60,730 nucleotides of DNA from Eshraghiella sp964405265 (GTDB lineage: Bacteria; Bacillota; Clostridia; Lachnospirales; Lachnospiraceae), in the NCBI GenBank assembly GCA_964405265.1, contig CAYONC010000010.1, positions 1 to 60,730 on the forward strand, in the 5' to 3' direction. The notes beneath the pieces were generated by a model. That model did not search any database. It worked only from the letters and a program-made list of their open reading frames with translations, and had not been told where the DNA came from. Positions 9,625 through 17,904 of this stretch are shown piece by piece. Positions within the stretch are counted from its first letter, which is position 1, and every line of letters starts with the position of its first letter. The position numbers were made by a program, and so were the translations under genes.

Positions 9625-10666
9625 ATTCCCTGTCAAGCATTTCTGCAAGGGGTTCCATGGCATTATATACCTCCTCATAGGTATTGGTCTGGGCCCCTGC
9701 TTCTATAAGCATTGATTTTGCCCTGTGATACAGACAGTATCTGTATCCTTCTATATATATGCATCTTATAAAATCAGGATAAAGCATTTCTCCCAGAAGA
9801 TACAGTTTATAAGACATTGCAAGATTTTCCGTAATATAAGGATTGGGAAGCTCCGCAAGCTCTCCCTCGGCATTTGTATAGCTTATACCATTAAAAAGCA
9901 TAATCTGAGCCGTTGCTTTTCCGTTTATCTCCGTTATAAGATGTCTGTCCTCACTTACCCCGTCCCTGTGCAGGTCTATTACGACTTCAATGGACGGATA
10001 CAGCTCCAGTATTTCTTCAATTCTGTTGTTGGCATATGTATATGCCATGCTTCTGTCAAGTACTCCGTTGACAACGTCAAAGGAATCCGTAAGATGCATG
10101 ACGGCGTATCCATATTTTTCCCTGAGAAGCTCTGCAAGATATGCTCCCGCATCGGTAATTGTCTTGCCGTTTTCTTCCGAGTCGGTAAAAGTCTCATGCC
10201 CGTGTGTATGCATAATGAGAATCCTGGGTTCTGCAGTATTTTTTTCTGTTTTCAGGTCTGTTTCTGCCATTTCCGCCAGATTTAATTTTTCCTCAGAAAG
10301 GTTTGTTGAAGAAGGCACTACATAAAAATTTTTTATTACATAATCATAATCCATAAGCTTATCCATTCCATAAATACCTGCGGCAGTCTGAATAACGGAG
10401 ACATTTCGGTCTTCCCGTGCTTCTGTCTCCGGTTCTTCTTCCGGCTTTTCTACGGTCTCTGCTTTGGCCGCGGCTTCCATATCCACCGGCACAAAATTTC
10501 CGACAGCCTGTACTGCAATATAATTTATTCCGTATTCTGCCACGTACGCTGCCGCTTTAAAAATAACTTTTCTGAATATTATAACAAGTAAAATGCCGGC
10601 AGCAGCCGGCAGAATGTATATTTTAGGATTATATCTGCGGATAATAAACGTCTCTTTTCTGATCAT
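9611..10666 (-). CDS. spoIIP: Stage II sporulation protein P
   Basis: Membrane-anchored peptidoglycan amidase/endopeptidase of the engulfment complex (with SpoIID and SpoIIM) in the mother cell. One N-terminal membrane segment (about residues 15-31) is followed by an acidic linker rich in Glu (about 65-85) and the catalytic domain: ILIMHTHGHETF with its metal-binding histidines and EVVIDLHRDGV. The family usually has IYHTH-x-SE at the first motif; GHE here is a variant. Length is 351 residues, normal for SpoIIP. It follows gpr by 22 bp, the classic Firmicute gpr-spoIIP pair, which implies forespore/mother-cell expression. Confidence 0.93.
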   Translation of the reverse strand: MIRKETFIIRRYNPKIYILPAAAGILLVIIFRKVIFKAAAYVAEYGINYIAVQAVGNFVPVDMEAAAKAETVEKPEEEPETEAREDRNVSVIQTAAGIYGMDKLMDYDYVIKNFYVVPSSTNLSEEKLNLAEMAETDLKTEKNTAEPRILIMHTHGHETFTDSEENGKTITDAGAYLAELLREKYGYAVMHLTDSFDVVNGVLDRSMAYTYANNRIEEILELYPSIEVVIDLHRDGVSEDRHLITEINGKATAQIMLFNGISYTNAEGELAELPNPYITENLAMSYKLYLLGEMLYPDFIRCIYIEGYRYCLYHRAKSMLIEAGAQTNTYEEVYNAMEPLAEMLDREFTCG

Positions 10667-10688
10667 TTATATATTATATGCTTCTCCG

Positions 10689-11540
10689 TCATAACTGATT
10701 ACTCATGCACATGTTAATTGCCTCCGATATGGTATAGCTTATTCTTTTAATAAGTGAATCAATGTCTTTAGAGGTAACATACATGCTTTTGTATTCCTCT
10801 TCATCCGCTTCACCGCTTTTTTTATTTTTTTCGCAATCATATATAAGAGTTGCCGCATCCACTACGGTAGGCACGCCTATTGCAATTACAGGTATCCCCA
10901 TTATGCTGCTGTTAATGGCTTTCCTGTTATTTCCCACTCCGGAACCCGGCTCTATTCCGGCACTGCTTATCTGTATGGTTGTCGTAAGTCGTGACAGCTT
11001 TCTTGCAGCAAGTGAATCAATAACCACAAGCATGTCAGGCGATGTTTCCTTAATTATGCCCGTTATGATTTCTGATGTTTCCATTCCGGTCTGTGCCATT
11101 ACACCGGGGCTTATGGCGCTTACAGACGCAAACATGTTATTTTCATCTTTATTCAGATGACGTGTTATCATCAGATTTGCCACGGTTTTCGGTCCGAGTG
11201 AATCCGGTGCGGCTTCTATGTTGCCAAGGCCTGCAACCAGTATCTCCGGTATCCTTCCGCCGTGAATATTCATTGATAAAATTATTTCTTTAATTTCCAG
11301 GGCAAGTGCCTCCGATACGTTTTTATGATAATTTTCATCATCCGTCATAAGCTCCGGAACTTCCAACGTAATATATGTTCCAATGGGTTTGTGTATTGCC
11401 TGACATCCTTTTTCGCTTACAACATCCATTCGTATAATGTTTATGCTCCCGGCTTTCTTTTCAAGTATTATTATTCCTTCATGCTCCTGCACGTCTATCG
11501 TATCATTTGCTTCCAGTGCCAAATCGGTTCTTATTTTCAT
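10689..11540 (-). CDS. gpr: GPR endopeptidase (germination protease)
   Basis: Protease that degrades small acid-soluble spore proteins early in germination; made as a zymogen in the forespore. The conserved start region (M)KIRTDLALEA matches the cleavage region of the GPR prosequence, and VAGLGNIEAAPDSLGPKT plus GIEPGSGVGNNRKAI are family hallmarks. I place the start at the ATG at 11538-11540, because GGAG lies 6 nt upstream; a GTG four codons earlier would put the RBS inside the gene. That gives 283 residues, clearly shorter than the roughly 370 of Bacillus GPR, and almost no residues before the IRTDLA motif, so the propeptide is minimal. Confidence 0.92.
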   Translation of the reverse strand: MKIRTDLALEANDTIDVQEHEGIIILEKKAGSINIIRMDVVSEKGCQAIHKPIGTYITLEVPELMTDDENYHKNVSEALALEIKEIILSMNIHGGRIPEILVAGLGNIEAAPDSLGPKTVANLMITRHLNKDENNMFASVSAISPGVMAQTGMETSEIITGIIKETSPDMLVVIDSLAARKLSRLTTTIQISSAGIEPGSGVGNNRKAINSSIMGIPVIAIGVPTVVDAATLIYDCEKNKKSGEADEEEYKSMYVTSKDIDSLIKRISYTISEAINMCMSNQL

Positions 11541-11596
11541 TTTATGCTCCACATTCTGTTTATGACTATATTATGCCTTGTTTTTTATTTTTTATA

Positions 11597-11625
11597 TTGA
11601 CATTTTAAATTCTATATACTAAAAT
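11597..11625 (+). promoter_or_regulatory. Promoter of rpsT
   Basis: Perfect -35 TTGACA (11597-11602), 17-bp spacer, -10 TAAAAT (11620-11625). It leaves a leader of about 115 nt before rpsT, in which I see no clear hairpin. This, with gpr's own start region, accounts for the 207-bp gap between gpr and rpsT. Confidence 0.85.
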
Positions 11626-11747
11626 ACATTCGTATGTTTACATTGAATCGTCCGTGTCCGACTTTTAATGTACAGTATGCGGTCATGTCGTCGTTATGGC
11701 TGCAGCATATTCATTATTTATATAACAGTACAATGGAGGTATCTAAA

Positions 11748-12011
11748 TTGGCTAATATTAAGTCTGCTAAGAAGAGAATCTTAGTGAATGCCGCTAAGGC
11801 AGAGAGAAACAAATCAATCAAGTCTGCAATTAAGACATATACCAAGAAGGTTGAAGCTGCAGTTGCTGCAGGAGATAAAGCGGGTGCCGCTGATGCTCTC
11901 AAGGTTGCATCTACTGAAATCGCCAAGGCTTGCTCTAAGGGTGTATATCACAAGAACAATGCCGCAAGAAAGGTTTCACGTTTAACCAACTTAGTTAATG
12001 GAATGAACTAA
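11748..12011 (+). CDS. rpsT: 30S ribosomal protein S20
   Basis: Small basic protein that binds 16S rRNA early in 30S assembly. The start is the TTG at 11748-11750: GGAGGT (11735-11740) is 7 nt upstream and translation from there gives the universal N-terminus MANIKSAKKR. An open frame continues upstream to an ATG but those residues have no S20 similarity. The length of 87 residues is normal. A TTG start is also common for S20 in other bacteria and is linked to its autoregulation. It is transcribed opposite to its neighbours, as in Bacillus between holA and gpr. Confidence 0.96.
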   Translation: MANIKSAKKRILVNAAKAERNKSIKSAIKTYTKKVEAAVAAGDKAGAADALKVASTEIAKACSKGVYHKNNAARKVSRLTNLVNGMN

Positions 12012-12023
12012 TATAGAATTTTT

Positions 12024-12069
12024 AAAGCTTAGATTGAAACGGCTGCTCAATCTAAGCTTTTTTATTATT
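12024..12069 (+). terminator. Intrinsic terminator of rpsT
   Basis: Stem of 13 bp, AAAGCTTAGATTG (12024-12036) with CAATCTAAGCTTT (12048-12060), 11-nt loop, then a T-rich run. It directly faces the end of the convergent cellulase gene. On the minus strand the stem is followed by A residues, so it should work mainly for rpsT. Confidence 0.9.
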
Positions 12070-13684
12070 GCCCCGACATTAAATTTCTAAGCCATTTTCC
12101 TGTATCCGAAATTTCTGAATCACTCCACCCGTACAGCTTGTCTACACCTGCTTTTATAATCGCCGAGCTTTCGTTTTTATTGCCAAGATTCCAGCCTGCA
12201 TATGACAGATTATACTGCTTAATGAGCTGCTTCCATTTCTCTGCCGAGTTATAATCAATACCTCCGTTTCCGGATGCGTCACATATACTGAATTCAGATA
12301 TAAATACCGGGGTTCCGGATGATATTGCCTGAATCACTTTGTTTCTGATATTATCACCATGAGTTGCCGCATAAAAATGAACTGCATACATGACATTCCT
12401 GCGGTTGCCTTCATTAAGAGGATTCGCTGCTACCGCATCAGCATCCTGGGACCACGTGGGAGTTCCCACTATAATGATTGCATCCTTGTCATTTGCTCTG
12501 ATTACCGGGATTATTTCATCTGCATATTTTTTAATTTCATCCCAGCCCGTTCCGTTGGGTTCATTGCATATTTCGTAAAGGACATTTCCGTATTCTGCGT
12601 ATCTTGAAGACATTTTTGCAAAAAAAGCCTTCGCCTGTTCCTTATATGTATTGGGATTTCCGTCTGACAGAATATGCCAGTCTATTATTACATACATTCC
12701 AAGCTCAGTACATGCATTCACGCCTCTGTCCACAACCGCCTCAAGCGTCTCTGCCGCTGAGGCACCCGAGCAGTAACCGCCTTCTGCCGTATACATGGCA
12801 AGTCTTATCATGTTGGCTCCCCAGTTATCCCTCAGATACTTAAATGTGTCTTTATTGACATATTGCGGCATCCACTGAAGTCCGAACGTGCTTATGCCTT
12901 TAAGGCAGTATGCGTTGCCGTTACAGTCAGTTAAATCCGTGCCTGACAGCATAAGCTTTCCGTGATTTTCAAACGGTGTTCCGCTTTCCGTAACAGGAGG
13001 CGTATACGGACTTTCAGTTGATGAAGCAGTAACAGTCTCCGCCGGCATTTCCGGCTGTTCCGTACCGCTAATGCTTCCCGTATATACAAGTTTTCCTGTT
13101 TCAACATTGCTTTCCAGTATAAATCCGCATATTTCCGTACCGGTTCCCGCCGGAATTACCGAATTCCATTCGCATGGGGTTACGGTAAGGACATTTCCTG
13201 AAAGCGTACATGTGCCGTTCCATGATGAGGTTATCTCACAGCCTTCCGGCAGTACATATTCCCCCTTCCACGAATTAATTGTATATGCGGAATTATTGGT
13301 TATTTTACCGTTATACTGCATACAGTATCTGCCGTTGTTTTTCCATGAATTAACACATTCAAACGTAATCTCGTATTCTGCACTTTGTACGGATGCGGTT
13401 TCTCTTATCGTTTCACTGCTCTCTTCCGGTGCCGTTACACTTTCCGTTTCATCACTCTCTTCCGGTACCGTTATACTTTCCGTTTCATCACTCTCTTCCG
13501 GTACCGTTATACTTTCCGTTTCTCCGTTGTCTCCGGATGCTTCCGTACTTTCCTTAAGCTGTGAGGTGGTATCAGTGTCTGTTTTCTCCGATATGCCCTT
13601 ACGGACGTTAATCAGAATCAATATTACCATAATTACGCTAATCACAGCCGATGCGGCAATTATTATTTTTTTGTTCTTCATCAT
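12065..13684 (-). CDS. Membrane-anchored GH5 cellulase (endoglucanase) with CBM2-like domain
   Basis: Endo-beta-1,4-glucanase predicted to act on the outer cell surface. Order: an N-terminal membrane segment (residues 5-27, no lipobox, no obvious cleavage site); an acidic Ser/Thr/Glu linker with three 12-residue repeats ETESITVPEESD; a CBM2-like domain (about 100-205: TFECVNSWKNNGRYCMQYNGKI..., with tryptophans); a second Pro/Thr linker; and a GH5 catalytic domain from about 240. Acid/base is E375 in YEICNEPNG and nucleophile E464 in FISEFSICDASG, which resembles subfamily GH5_2. It starts 16 bp after holA, as if the last gene of that operon. 539 residues. Confidence 0.9.
   Translation of the reverse strand: MMKNKKIIIAASAVISVIMVILILINVRKGISEKTDTDTTSQLKESTEASGDNGETESITVPEESDETESITVPEESDETESVTAPEESSETIRETASVQSAEYEITFECVNSWKNNGRYCMQYNGKITNNSAYTINSWKGEYVLPEGCEITSSWNGTCTLSGNVLTVTPCEWNSVIPAGTGTEICGFILESNVETGKLVYTGSISGTEQPEMPAETVTASSTESPYTPPVTESGTPFENHGKLMLSGTDLTDCNGNAYCLKGISTFGLQWMPQYVNKDTFKYLRDNWGANMIRLAMYTAEGGYCSGASAAETLEAVVDRGVNACTELGMYVIIDWHILSDGNPNTYKEQAKAFFAKMSSRYAEYGNVLYEICNEPNGTGWDEIKKYADEIIPVIRANDKDAIIIVGTPTWSQDADAVAANPLNEGNRRNVMYAVHFYAATHGDNIRNKVIQAISSGTPVFISEFSICDASGNGGIDYNSAEKWKQLIKQYNLSYAGWNLGNKNESSAIIKAGVDKLYGWSDSEISDTGKWLRNLMSGQ
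13413..13520. repeat. Three tandem 36-bp repeats in the cellulase linker
   Basis: Units at 13413-13448, 13449-13484 and 13485-13520; the last two are identical, the first differs at a few bases. They encode three copies of a 12-residue acidic unit (ETESITVPEESD and variants) between the membrane anchor and the CBM. In-frame length change by slippage would alter linker length only. Confidence 0.9.
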
Positions 13685-13700
13685 ATGTCACCTGTTCTGC

Positions 13701-14678
13701 CTATTGTGTACAATACTTCATTATAATCAGCTCAACCGCATATTTATCCTCAATCTTACCGGTTTTAACATCATTATCCGCATTAACACAATCTTCTATT
13801 CCCTGTCTTAATTCTACGGCTGAAAACTTCTGTGCCTGTTTAACATATTTAGACACAAGAAAAGGTCTTATCCCTAATTTCTCAGCTATTACGGCATTGG
13901 GATTTCCCGACACCGCCATTTCTTTTACAGCCATAAGAACGGCAAACTGTCTTCCTATAAGTACAAGAATTTTCATCGGGGGTTCTTTTAGTGCAAGAAG
14001 CTCCCCATACAGCTTAATAACCCTGTCCCTGTCTTTTACCGCAATGGCTTCAATCATGTCAAAAACCCTGTCCTGAAGCCCCGGAACACACATTGCATTT
14101 ATGTCTTCTGCCGTAATTTCTTCTCTTCCGTATGTATAATCAATCAGCTTGTCCGTTTCATTTCTGACATTGTTCATGTCACATCCTGTTACCGACAGCA
14201 GAAGCTTCATGTTATTACCGGTTATCTTCTTTCCGTTCTTTGATAAAACGGTAAGAATCCATTTAATAACATCATCTTCACCCGGATTTTTTATTTCGCA
14301 TACATAACCGTTTTCAGCAATATATTTGTACAGCTTATTACGTCTGTCAGCCTCTTTCTCTACAAATACAAAATATGTGGTATCAGGTGCTTCCTTTATT
14401 ATCTTAACCATGTCATCGGACGTTGTTTTGAACAATCCGCTGTCTTCCATGATTATCAGTCTGCGTTCCGCAAAAAAAGGCATTGTACGGCTTAAATCAC
14501 TTATTTCTTCCGTATTAGGATTCTTACCTTCATAATAGGAATAATTCATTGTATCTTCTCCCGTAATCCCGTTACGAAGCATATTTCTGTAATTTATCTT
14601 GATATAATCTTCTTCTCCGTATAACAGATATGCATGTCTGTAATCATTTTCCCTGATATGCTTTTTTATATTATTCAT
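13701..14678 (-). CDS. holA: DNA polymerase III subunit delta
   Basis: Clamp-loader delta subunit that opens the beta clamp. The N-terminal LLYGEEDYIK is the degenerate P-loop region of HolA; MPFFAERRLIIMED and the C-terminal helical collar segment (IRPFLVSKYVKQAQKFS) are family features. The 325 residues match HolA size. It follows comEC by 51 bp, the conserved Firmicute comEC-holA pair, and precedes the GH5 gene. The RBS is AAAGGA, 8 nt before the ATG. Confidence 0.93.
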   Translation of the reverse strand: MNNIKKHIRENDYRHAYLLYGEEDYIKINYRNMLRNGITGEDTMNYSYYEGKNPNTEEISDLSRTMPFFAERRLIIMEDSGLFKTTSDDMVKIIKEAPDTTYFVFVEKEADRRNKLYKYIAENGYVCEIKNPGEDDVIKWILTVLSKNGKKITGNNMKLLLSVTGCDMNNVRNETDKLIDYTYGREEITAEDINAMCVPGLQDRVFDMIEAIAVKDRDRVIKLYGELLALKEPPMKILVLIGRQFAVLMAVKEMAVSGNPNAVIAEKLGIRPFLVSKYVKQAQKFSAVELRQGIEDCVNADNDVKTGKIEDKYAVELIIMKYCTQ

Positions 14679-14729
14679 TGGTGTAATCCTTTCATGCTGC
14701 CTGATTATTCCATAACCATAAGTATAACA

Positions 14730-16955
14730 TTAACCGTTGTTTTTTGCCACCTTAACACTTTTTATATTCATTTTACCTTTATCCATTGTCACTATAATCC
14801 CGCCGTTTTCGTCCGTACGGTATATATATGAACCTGAAGCAGCTATTCTTTCAAGTGTTTCCTTATGCGGATGCCCGTATGAATTATCCTCTCCTGACGA
14901 AATAACCGTATAACATGGTTTTATATATGATAACAGTTCCATGCTGTTTGAATATTTTGAGCCGTGATGTGCCGCCTTGTATACCGTTATGTTTTCCGTC
15001 AGATTACCGTCTCTGAGCAGCAGTGCTTCCTCATCGGATGATATGTCTCCGGTGAGAAGTGCCGAAAAGCTTCCGTATGCAATCCGCAGCACGGTGGAAT
15101 ACGCATTTTTTTCTTTAAATGAATAATTTTTTTCCGGATGCAGACACTCAATTTTTAAAGAGCCGCTGCGCATAACCATCCCCCTGTAAATCATACATAC
15201 TTCGGTTCCCGTATTTTCAGCCAGCTCCTTTAACAGACAGTATTCTTCATCCGGACTGTCCACGGAAGGCATATACAGCTTTTTTATTTTTATGGTGCCT
15301 GCTTCAAGCATATCCTTTATTCCTGATATGTGGTCATTATCACAGTGGGTTACTATGGCATAATCAATTTCCGTTATTCCGTTTGATAAGAGATACGGCT
15401 CAAGCGTGTACTCGTACAGTTTTCTGTTATCAGAGCTTCCCGAATCCACAATTACGGTATTTTTTCCGTATTGTATCACCATCCCGTCTCCCTGACCCGT
15501 ATCAAGAAAGGTCAGACTGAATTCCGGATAAGTTTTTATAAGAAGCAGGGCACACATAACGGGAATAATGGTAATATATCTTTTTTTACCGTATTTTTTC
15601 ATAATTACCACAAATATGATAAGCAGAAAATAATACAATATTATCTTTATGGCGCAGGGCCTTCCCGGAGTATATGTACTCCATGGTATCATTTCATTCA
15701 TTCCGCACAGTTTTTCATATAACCTGAGGACAGTAACGCCCGGCGACAGGAAGACTTCCCCCGCTGACGTACTGAATATTCCGATAATTCCTCCTGTAAT
15801 TCCTGAAATCATTACCACCGTCATTAACGGTATGACAATCAGGTTCAGAAAAACGGATAAAACCGGTATTTGAAAAAAATAATACAGTGTCACCGGCAGG
15901 GTTGCAAGCTGTACCGAAATTCCGGATATAATGCTGTCCGTAATTTTATGCGTTTTCTCAAACAGACTCTTAATACTTTCTGATACATAGGATATTCCGA
16001 TTATTGCAAGATAGGACAGCAGAAACCCGCAGTTATATATAAGCATTGGCGCATCAAGAAGTGAAATTACGGCAGCAAGGGAAACTGCTGACGGCATATC
16101 ATATGTTCTTCCCACGGTATTCGCATAGACGGCAGTTATGAACATTATTGCCGCCCTGACAGCTGACACACTGTTACCGGTCATCAGTCCGTAAAACAGA
16201 ATAAACATACTGCTTATAATCATGGACAGGACGTATCCGGCACCCGTTTTTCTTATTAATCTGTACAGCCCCATGCCGATAAGTGATATGTGCAGTCCCG
16301 AAATCGCAAGAATATGTCCTATTCCTCCTGACGAAAAAAGTCCGGATATATCCGTATCAAGTTCGTCCTTTCTTCCTAAAAGCATTGCCTTGTATACGGA
16401 CGCATACCTTTCCCCGGTCATTTTATCAAGGCTGTCACTTAAAATGTCCGATACCCGATAAGCAAGCCGCAGTACAGGGTGGGAATTTTCTTCTTTTACG
16501 GTAATTTTCCGGACTTTCATGCGGGCATATATTTTCTGCGAATTATAATATCTTTTTAAATCAAATTCACCGGGATTAGACGGTTCACTGAATTTCTGAA
16601 GAATCCCTTCTGCCGTTATTTCCGTACCCGGAGACATAAATACTTCTGAAGAGAGAATAATTCTCTTATGGTCAAAAAATCCCTGTTTAATATACAGGCT
16701 GTATCCGTAGGAATTTTCCGTTACTTTATATACGGTACCGGATACCGTACATTCGCCCTCCGGAACCGCGTCATATATTTTTATACTGCAATTCATTGCA
16801 ATGCATCCTGACAGATAGAGTATCGGGAATAAAAAATAGAGATAATGAATTTTTTTGAATTTGAAACTCAGAATGACGAGAACCGTAAGAATGATTCCCG
16901 TCAGAATAATTAATGGCGGAGCGGCGAAACTTCTGAGAACACAGCCTGAAATCAC
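14730..16955 (-). CDS. comEC: ComEC/Rec2 family DNA uptake channel with metallo-beta-lactamase domain
   Basis: Polytopic protein thought to pass single-stranded DNA through the membrane during transformation. Order: N-terminal membrane segments, an OB-like extracellular region, the Competence domain (GHILAISGLHISLIG, with many helices to about 480), and a C-terminal metallo-beta-lactamase domain (FLDTGQGDGMVIQ; THCDNDHISG; AAHHGSKYSN). 741 residues from the GTG at 16953-16955, which has only a distant GGGAG. Upstream codons IKRPLAGAAVC look like the conserved ComEC N-terminus, but no ATG, GTG or TTG is available there; the first in-frame codon would be ATA at 16986-16988. Complete domains suggest it works. 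Confidence 0.92.
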   Translation of the reverse strand: MISGCVLRSFAAPPLIILTGIILTVLVILSFKFKKIHYLYFLFPILYLSGCIAMNCSIKIYDAVPEGECTVSGTVYKVTENSYGYSLYIKQGFFDHKRIILSSEVFMSPGTEITAEGILQKFSEPSNPGEFDLKRYYNSQKIYARMKVRKITVKEENSHPVLRLAYRVSDILSDSLDKMTGERYASVYKAMLLGRKDELDTDISGLFSSGGIGHILAISGLHISLIGMGLYRLIRKTGAGYVLSMIISSMFILFYGLMTGNSVSAVRAAIMFITAVYANTVGRTYDMPSAVSLAAVISLLDAPMLIYNCGFLLSYLAIIGISYVSESIKSLFEKTHKITDSIISGISVQLATLPVTLYYFFQIPVLSVFLNLIVIPLMTVVMISGITGGIIGIFSTSAGEVFLSPGVTVLRLYEKLCGMNEMIPWSTYTPGRPCAIKIILYYFLLIIFVVIMKKYGKKRYITIIPVMCALLLIKTYPEFSLTFLDTGQGDGMVIQYGKNTVIVDSGSSDNRKLYEYTLEPYLLSNGITEIDYAIVTHCDNDHISGIKDMLEAGTIKIKKLYMPSVDSPDEEYCLLKELAENTGTEVCMIYRGMVMRSGSLKIECLHPEKNYSFKEKNAYSTVLRIAYGSFSALLTGDISSDEEALLLRDGNLTENITVYKAAHHGSKYSNSMELLSYIKPCYTVISSGEDNSYGHPHKETLERIAASGSYIYRTDENGGIIVTMDKGKMNIKSVKVAKNNG

Positions 16956-16992
16956 ACATACCGCCGCTCCCGCAAGCGGTCTTTTTATATTA

Positions 16993-17904
16993 TCACTCTT
17001 CCTTCTTTATTAAATCAAGATTTCTTTCATAAAGCTCCGACAGGGAAAATGTTTCACGCAGAAAATAATCGGAATTTCCGTTTACGAGAAACTGAACGCT
17101 CTTTACAGACGAAAGCTCACAGAGCGAATTTACTATTGAATACAGTGTTACCTTTGCAGACACATCGGCAATGGAGGTTAAAAAAGCAGAATTAAAATTG
17201 ACATAGCATACTCCGTCCCTGGTTGACGCACTGATGACTTTCAGACTTGAAGGCAGTGTTTTACGGTGTCCGTTTTCTGACGGTCCGTTCATGAGATATT
17301 CTATTACAACTTTTTCTATGGACGTATTTTTGTTATATGCAATTTCCGTTACCTCACCGACTAATTTTTCTCCCTTTTCGTCAGAAAAATAAAGTGTCGT
17401 GCTTACCCATGTTATGGATTCGTCATATGAATTATTGTCATCCAGAAATGTCAGATTATTCATATATCCGACATCACTGCCGTTCTGACTTGTAAGGGGC
17501 TGTCCTTTTACATAAAAGCTGACATAATCTATTCCCTCTATCTGAACCATGGTTTTTACGACGGCAGCCTTGAAAAAGGCTTCATCCACACTGCTCATGT
17601 CATTGTAGTTTTCAGAAAAATCCATATATAGGACATTCTTGTCTATTGTATATGTCTGCAATATGACATTAGTGGGAACCGTCGAAACCGATGAAGCATC
17701 CGGTGCTTTTTTCAGGGCCTCATAAAATTCTTTTACTATGTCTGCCGATTCCGTCCCGGATGTATCCGTTCTCCTCTCAACGAGTTCGTTTTTGGAAGGA
17801 TGTGCATAATACAGTATGTACTTCCCTTCTGTTTCGCCGGATTTTCCGCTGCATGCCGTGCATATCATCATCAATATCAGTATATATATTAACAGTTTTT
17901 TCAT
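16993..17904 (-). CDS. GerMN-domain lipoprotein
   Basis: Exported lipoprotein: basic start, hydrophobic core, lipobox ICTAC with the lipidated Cys at about residue 18. The rest holds two GerMN-type domains (about 60-165 and 185-290), recognisable by VLYMDFSENYND and CYVNFNSAFLTS. GerM itself affects sporulation and germination; this copy lies directly after a WalRK-like two-component pair with a 4-bp ATGA overlap with the kinase, so a role as extracytoplasmic partner or sensor accessory of that system, comparable in position to YycH/YycI in Bacillus, is an inference. 303 residues. Confidence 0.87.
   Translation of the reverse strand: MKKLLIYILILMMICTACSGKSGETEGKYILYYAHPSKNELVERRTDTSGTESADIVKEFYEALKKAPDASSVSTVPTNVILQTYTIDKNVLYMDFSENYNDMSSVDEAFFKAAVVKTMVQIEGIDYVSFYVKGQPLTSQNGSDVGYMNNLTFLDDNNSYDESITWVSTTLYFSDEKGEKLVGEVTEIAYNKNTSIEKVVIEYLMNGPSENGHRKTLPSSLKVISASTRDGVCYVNFNSAFLTSIADVSAKVTLYSIVNSLCELSSVKSVQFLVNGNSDYFLRETFSLSELYERNLDLIKKEE

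Noticed and set aside
13413..13520. Possible CRISPR array
   Set aside because: The 36-bp units are directly adjacent with no spacers and are in frame inside a coding linker.
13071..13811. Open frame of 246 codons antisense to the GH5 gene, spanning into holA
   Set aside because: Its sequence is the reverse of the Ser/Thr/Glu linker and CBM; it crosses two well-supported genes.
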